From the IMG/VR virus record IMGVR_UViG_3300036860_000750, positions 1 through 38,107 of that record: a stretch of 38,107 nucleotides of DNA; one strand, given 5' to 3'. Position numbers and translations under genes: made by a program. Positions 35,218-38,107 of the stretch are shown here, in pieces (position 1 is the first letter of the stretch; each line of letters starts with the position of its first letter). A model generated the notes under the pieces. The model saw nothing but the letters and a program-made list of their open reading frames with translations. It ran no database searches and was not told where the DNA came from. Source of the DNA: a virus.

Positions 35218-35618
35218 TCCGCCCCCTCCCGCTCCGCCTCCGGCCCGCCGGCCAGGGCGGCGTCGACCAGATCGACGATCCAGAAGCCGTTGACCGCCTC
35301 CTCGTTCTGGCCGGCGGTCCTGAGGGTGAGTAGCGCTTCTTGATACCGCTCCGCCCGCGCCTCGGCGGCCTCGGCCCGCTGGAGGGTCGCGAGCCAATCG
35401 CGGTGTTTGCCCACGTAACCCTCGTCGGCGTCTAACCACTTCCGGCGGTTCTCGTCCCGTTCCGCCTCGGCGGTGGTCGCCCGCGCGGTCAACGCGCGCT
35501 GTGTTTGGATCAGCACCCCCCGGTCGTTGTTCGCCCTGTCCCGCTGCGCCTCGACCGCGGCCAGCGCGGCGGTGAGGCGGTCTATCTCCGCCCGGAGTTC
35601 CTCGGGTGTCTCAGGCAC
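35214..35618 (-). CDS. Coiled-coil protein, 134 aa
   Basis: PEELRAEIDRLTAALAAVEA, LTARATTAEAERDENRRKWL and LQRAEAAEARAERYQEALL make long coiled coils; the segment FWIVDLVDAALAGGP ends it. It may oligomerise or scaffold. Resembles the 90-aa gene at 34022. Overlaps the upstream gene by 8 bp. Confidence 0.65.
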   Translation of the reverse strand: MPETPEELRAEIDRLTAALAAVEAQRDRANNDRGVLIQTQRALTARATTAEAERDENRRKWLDADEGYVGKHRDWLATLQRAEAAEARAERYQEALLTLRTAGQNEEAVNGFWIVDLVDAALAGGPEAEREGAE

Positions 35619-36012
35619 CGCTCGCCTCGTTCCACGCCAGGACGGCGGCCGTCAGCGCGTCGAGGTGCTCGCCGCAGGCGCGCGCGCTCAGGTCGCCGGC
35701 GGCCGTCGCGGCGAACTCGGCGAGGCAGTCGGTGTAGGCGTCGGCGCAGCCGCAGACGCGCACGGCCACCGCCGAGGCCGCGGCCAGCCGGGCGATCTCG
35801 TGGTGGGCCAAGCGCAGCCGCTCGCGGGCGCTGTCGGCCTCGAACCGGGCCAGGCGCAGCTCCGCCTCCAGCGCGCCGATCCGCTCGTGCAGCTCGAGCC
35901 AACCCTCCGCCACGTCCGCCAGGTCGCGCTGGGCCTGGGCGTAGCCGGCCAACCAGGCCGCGCCCGGACGGGCGCCGGAGTTGCCCGGGCTGGGCCGCTG
36001 CCGCTCGCTCAG
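35611..36012 (-). CDS. Helical protein with putative CTG start, 133 aa
   Basis: Begins MSERQRPSPGNSGARPGAAW, then ELHERIGALEAELRLARFEA and a Cys pair in VRVCGCADAYTDC. No ATG, GTG or well-placed TTG fits. A CTG at 36010-36012 overlaps the previous stop as CTGA, exactly as GTGA and ATGA do elsewhere, and GGAGGGG lies five bases upstream. Other possible starts leave the first residues uncovered. Confidence 0.6.
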   Translation of the reverse strand: MSERQRPSPGNSGARPGAAWLAGYAQAQRDLADVAEGWLELHERIGALEAELRLARFEADSARERLRLAHHEIARLAAASAVAVRVCGCADAYTDCLAEFAATAAGDLSARACGEHLDALTAAVLAWNEASGA

Positions 36013-36224
36013 CGCAGCCCCTCCGGCGGCAGGGCCCGCTCGACCAGCGGGGCCAGGCGGGCGTAGGCGCGCTCCAGCCGCTGCAGCCACAGGCGCGCGT
36101 CGGACAGCGAGCGGCGGCGCAACGCGCCCTGGGCGGCCGCGGTCAGCAGGCCGACGTCGGCCAGGACCGCGATCAGGGGCTCGAGCACCGCGCTGGGCAG
36201 CTCGCCGGCCGGCCGCTGGTTCAC
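36009..36224 (-). CDS. Helical protein, 71 aa
   Basis: Begins MNQRPAGELPSAVLEPLIAV, then LADVGLLTAAAQGALRRRSL and RLERAYARLAPLVERALPPE. All-helical and basic. GTG start overlaps the methyltransferase stop as GTGA. Unknown role. Confidence 0.6.
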   Translation of the reverse strand: MNQRPAGELPSAVLEPLIAVLADVGLLTAAAQGALRRRSLSDARLWLQRLERAYARLAPLVERALPPEGLR

Positions 36225-36910
36225 GCCTCCCGCCCCCGGACCGCCTTCGACAACTGACGACCGATCCACTCGGTGTAGGCGGGAGGGATCGCCGCGGCCA
36301 ACTCGAGCGGACGCATCCAGTCGATGTCCATCTCGCGGCTCCAAGTCGTGTGGTCGCTCGGTAACATCGGCTTGTTTCCGTTCCGCCATGCACCCCCACG
36401 GACGTGGGGGTGTCCGTAGATGCCCGTGATCGGGTACGAGTGGTTGCAACCCGGCGTGAAGGGCAGTAGGCCGGCGTTCGACTCGAACCAACGGTGTCGT
36501 CGGACACCGAGCCCGAACATCGTCCCGCAAAGCACCACGTCCGGCCGCATCGGCGCACCCGGCACGTTCTCGATCACCCAAAAAACACCGTTGTGGATCA
36601 GTGCCTCCCGCGTTGGGCCGATCAGATCGGGGTGCCGGCCGTCCTTGGCGACCATCCCGCTGCGGATGTACGCCTGGCACGGCGGCGAGGCGTGGACCGC
36701 GTTGAACTCGCGGCCGTGTTCTGCCAAGTACTCCAGCGCGTCGGCCTGAACGAAGGCGTCCCCCGCGTAGCGGGGCTGCGGCCGGTTGTCGACGCCGGTG
36801 ACGTGGAAGCCGGCCCACTGGTAGCCGCGCGCCGCCCCGCCGGCGCCTGAAAACAGATCGAGGAGCTTCGGCCGGCTGATGTCGGCCAGGTGCGGCGGGA
36901 GCGGCGTCAC
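36221..36910 (-). CDS. C5-cytosine DNA methyltransferase, 229 aa
   Basis: Motif I DLFSGAGG (18-25), motif IV ASPPCQAY with nucleophile C78, motif VI ENV (114-116), motif VIII RRHRWFES (137-144) and a motif-X-like AAAIPPAYTEWIG near the end. Each catalytic element is present, but the protein is short for the family (about 300-400 residues). The target-recognition region is small and may read a short or loose site. Phage enzymes of this type protect the genome from host restriction. GTG start in a GTGA overlap. Confidence 0.88.
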   Translation of the reverse strand: MTPLPPHLADISRPKLLDLFSGAGGAARGYQWAGFHVTGVDNRPQPRYAGDAFVQADALEYLAEHGREFNAVHASPPCQAYIRSGMVAKDGRHPDLIGPTREALIHNGVFWVIENVPGAPMRPDVVLCGTMFGLGVRRHRWFESNAGLLPFTPGCNHSYPITGIYGHPHVRGGAWRNGNKPMLPSDHTTWSREMDIDWMRPLELAAAIPPAYTEWIGRQLSKAVRGREA

Positions 36911-37095
36911 CGGCGTCGTCCGTGCATCGGGCAGGGCGACCGCGACACGTCGCACCGGCACCCCTGCACGCCGCAGGCCCGGTAGGGGGGCAGCCCGGCG
37001 AGTTCCTCGTGGAAGGCGTCGCAGTTGGCGCAGTAGCGGTTGCGCTCGTCCTCGGGGTGGTGGCTGAGCAGCCCACAGCGGGGGCAGGTGATCAT
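36907..37095 (-). CDS. Double zinc-ribbon protein, 62 aa
   Basis: MITCPRCGLLSHHPEDERNR with CPRC (4-7), YCANCDAFH with CANC (22-25), then CGVQGCRC and CPMH. The first two pairs make one zinc ribbon and the second set may bind another. ATG in an ATGA overlap, chosen over longer frames. Confidence 0.72.
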   Translation of the reverse strand: MITCPRCGLLSHHPEDERNRYCANCDAFHEELAGLPPYRACGVQGCRCDVSRSPCPMHGRRR

Positions 37096-37520
37096 AGGGT
37101 GCGCACCCCCGCGACGACACCGCTGAACTCCGGGAGTACCCACTGGGCCCGCGGGTCCGCCAGCGCGAAGCAATGCAGGACGTGGGGGGCTAGGTTCACG
37201 TACCGGTCGGGCGGCGGCAGCACCGTGAGCGCGTACCGGTCACCCAGGAAGGCCTCCTTGGTGCGGCGCAGCTCGTCCCAGGTCGGGAGCCGCTGCCTAT
37301 GGCTCAAGCTCAAGTGCAGCCACCGTCGGCCGTCCGACTCGGTCGCGCCCGAGAGCACCGCGCGCAGGCCCTCGGCCCGCGGCGTCTCGTAGGCCGCCCC
37401 GTCCAGGCCGTCCAGCACCTTGCGCCAGCCGGCCGGCGGCGGCTGGGGCAGGGCGGCGAGCGCCCAGGGCGTCGAGCCGTCGGGCGCGAGCACGTCGAAC
37501 TGGTGGGGCGTCCGGCTCAC
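37092..37520 (-). CDS. Conserved phage protein (DUF7694-like), 142 aa
   Basis: The central block RRWLHLSLSHRQRLPTWDEL, RRTKEAFLGDRYALTVLPPP and DRYVNLAPHVLHCFAL matches a widespread small domain in phage recombination/replication regions. It sits directly behind recT, and its start overlaps the recT stop as ATGA. The family name is from memory; activity is unknown. Confidence 0.75.
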   Translation of the reverse strand: MSRTPHQFDVLAPDGSTPWALAALPQPPPAGWRKVLDGLDGAAYETPRAEGLRAVLSGATESDGRRWLHLSLSHRQRLPTWDELRRTKEAFLGDRYALTVLPPPDRYVNLAPHVLHCFALADPRAQWVLPEFSGVVAGVRTL

Positions 37521-38107
37521 CGCTTCGCCGCCTTAGCCGCCAGCTCGCGCTCGGTCTCCTCCAGGACCGGGCCGTAGGTGTCGACGAAGCTGGTCCAGAC
37601 GTTCTCCGGGTCGTCGGGGGCGGGCAGCTCGACCGCGGTGCCGGGCTTGATGCGCTTCATCCGGGCGAAGATTTCCCGGGCGATCTCGCGCACGTCGACC
37701 GCGGTCGGCGCGGGCTTGAGCGACGGGTTGCGCGCGGGGTCTATCGAGGCGGGCAGCGTCTCGGAGGGCGTGGCCGGCGGCTCGTCCGGTTGCTCGGTCG
37801 CGCTGAAGTAGGCGGCCAACTCGTCGCCGCTCAGCGGCTCCTCCTGGGCCGCAGCCGGGGCCTGGGCCTGCGGCGCGCGGGCGTAGACCGCCGGCACCGG
37901 GGCGCGGGCGGGAGAGGGCTCGTCGACGGCCAGGGTGACCGCGCCCTCGGCGTCGACCTCGGTCCGCGCGCCGAGCGCGTCGGGCGTGTACATCCCGCCG
38001 ATCGAGTCGGGGAAGGCCATCCGCGCCACGGCGCTGATGCAGCGCGCGCGCAGCATCGCGGCCGGGTACTTCTGCCAGGTCTGGTTGGCCAGCAGGCCCG
38101 CCCGCTT
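37517..38107 (-). CDS. recT: RecT-like annealing protein, C-terminal part (continues at 127)
   Basis: This copy contains the last 154 codons plus the duplicated end (37981-38107), so within the window it is cut at its 5' side. It carries MLRARCISAVARMAFPDSIG and MYTPDALGARTEVDAEGAVT. A Pro/Ala/Gln-rich linker (about 200-265) follows, then a C-terminal helical segment (VDVREIAREIFARMKRIKPG, TFVDTYGPVLEETERELAAK). The long disordered C-terminal tail is typical of annealing proteins that bind partners such as host SSB. Confidence 0.75.
   Translation of the reverse strand, partial: KRAGLLANQTWQKYPAAMLRARCISAVARMAFPDSIGGMYTPDALGARTEVDAEGAVTLAVDEPSPARAPVPAVYARAPQAQAPAAAQEEPLSGDELAAYFSATEQPDEPPATPSETLPASIDPARNPSLKPAPTAVDVREIAREIFARMKRIKPGTAVELPAPDDPENVWTSFVDTYGPVLEETERELAAKAAKR
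37981..38107. repeat. Terminal direct repeat, right copy
   Basis: Exact copy of 1-127; see the left copy. Features mapped here duplicate those at the start. Confidence 0.93.

Noticed and set aside
1-38107. CRISPR array, tRNA genes or insertion sequence
   Set aside because: No regularly spaced identical repeats of 23-40 bp, no cloverleaf with GGTTCRANYCC, and no transposase or terminal inverted repeats were seen by reading; a tRNA scan would settle the second point.

Overview
The window is the complete genome of a temperate, siphovirus-like phage (or a circular prophage form), assembled as a circle. Bases 1-127 are repeated exactly at 37981-38107, so the unit is about 37,980 bp. One gene (a RecT-like annealing protein) reads in frame across the join: 493 + 464 nt = 957 nt = 319 codons. 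The DNA is very GC-rich (about 70% by eye). It uses AGGAGG-type ribosome sites, many GTG/TTG starts, sigma70-like TTGACA/TATAAT promoters and apparently some leaderless mRNAs. This fits a high-GC host such as an actinobacterium or a member of Chloroflexota; the host cannot be fixed from the sequence. Most long plus-strand reading frames are shadows of minus-strand genes.

Layout. Almost all genes lie on the minus strand in three leftward operons whose neighbours overlap at GTGA, ATGA or TGATG junctions. (1) Early/recombination operon: it starts at a strong promoter at 1561-1589, runs left through the join and ends at 32394. It holds about 22 small genes, including a SWIM zinc-finger protein, RecT, a C5-cytosine methyltransferase, many zinc-ribbon proteins and, last, an excisionase-like HTH protein. 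(2) Replication operon (8366 to 1827): a small HTH regulator, several unknowns, an HNH nuclease, a replication-initiator-like protein with iteron-like repeats inside its gene, ThyX, a Pol-X-like nucleotidyltransferase and a protein with a PPC motif. (3) Late operon (31026 to 8935): an adenine/cytosine DNA methyltransferase that looks frameshifted, TerS, TerL, portal, HK97-type protease and major capsid, head-tail connectors, tail terminator, tail tube, frameshifted tail chaperones (slippery AAACCCT), tape measure, tail tip, fibres, an XhlA-like protein, a two-domain endolysin, a holin and a papain-like protease.

Four plus-strand genes punctuate this plan: a Cro/CI-like repressor (1619-1822), a second XRE regulator (8427-8807), a zinc-ribbon/PH-domain moron between tail chaperones and tape measure (18062-18607), and a tyrosine integrase (31099-32268). 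Integrase and excisionase-like gene converge on a 125-bp gap with an inverted repeat that may be part of attP.

Regulatory layer. Two divergent promoter regions (1530-1621 and 8338-8426) look like lysogeny/early switches. In 6413-7886 three similar plus-strand promoters point against the replication operon. One drives a predicted ~137-nt antisense RNA that ends in a perfect intrinsic terminator. The capsid genes have their own promoter and a ~98-nt structured leader that ends in a terminator-like hairpin touching the start codon. These features, plus the iterons inside the initiator gene, are the least routine parts of the window.
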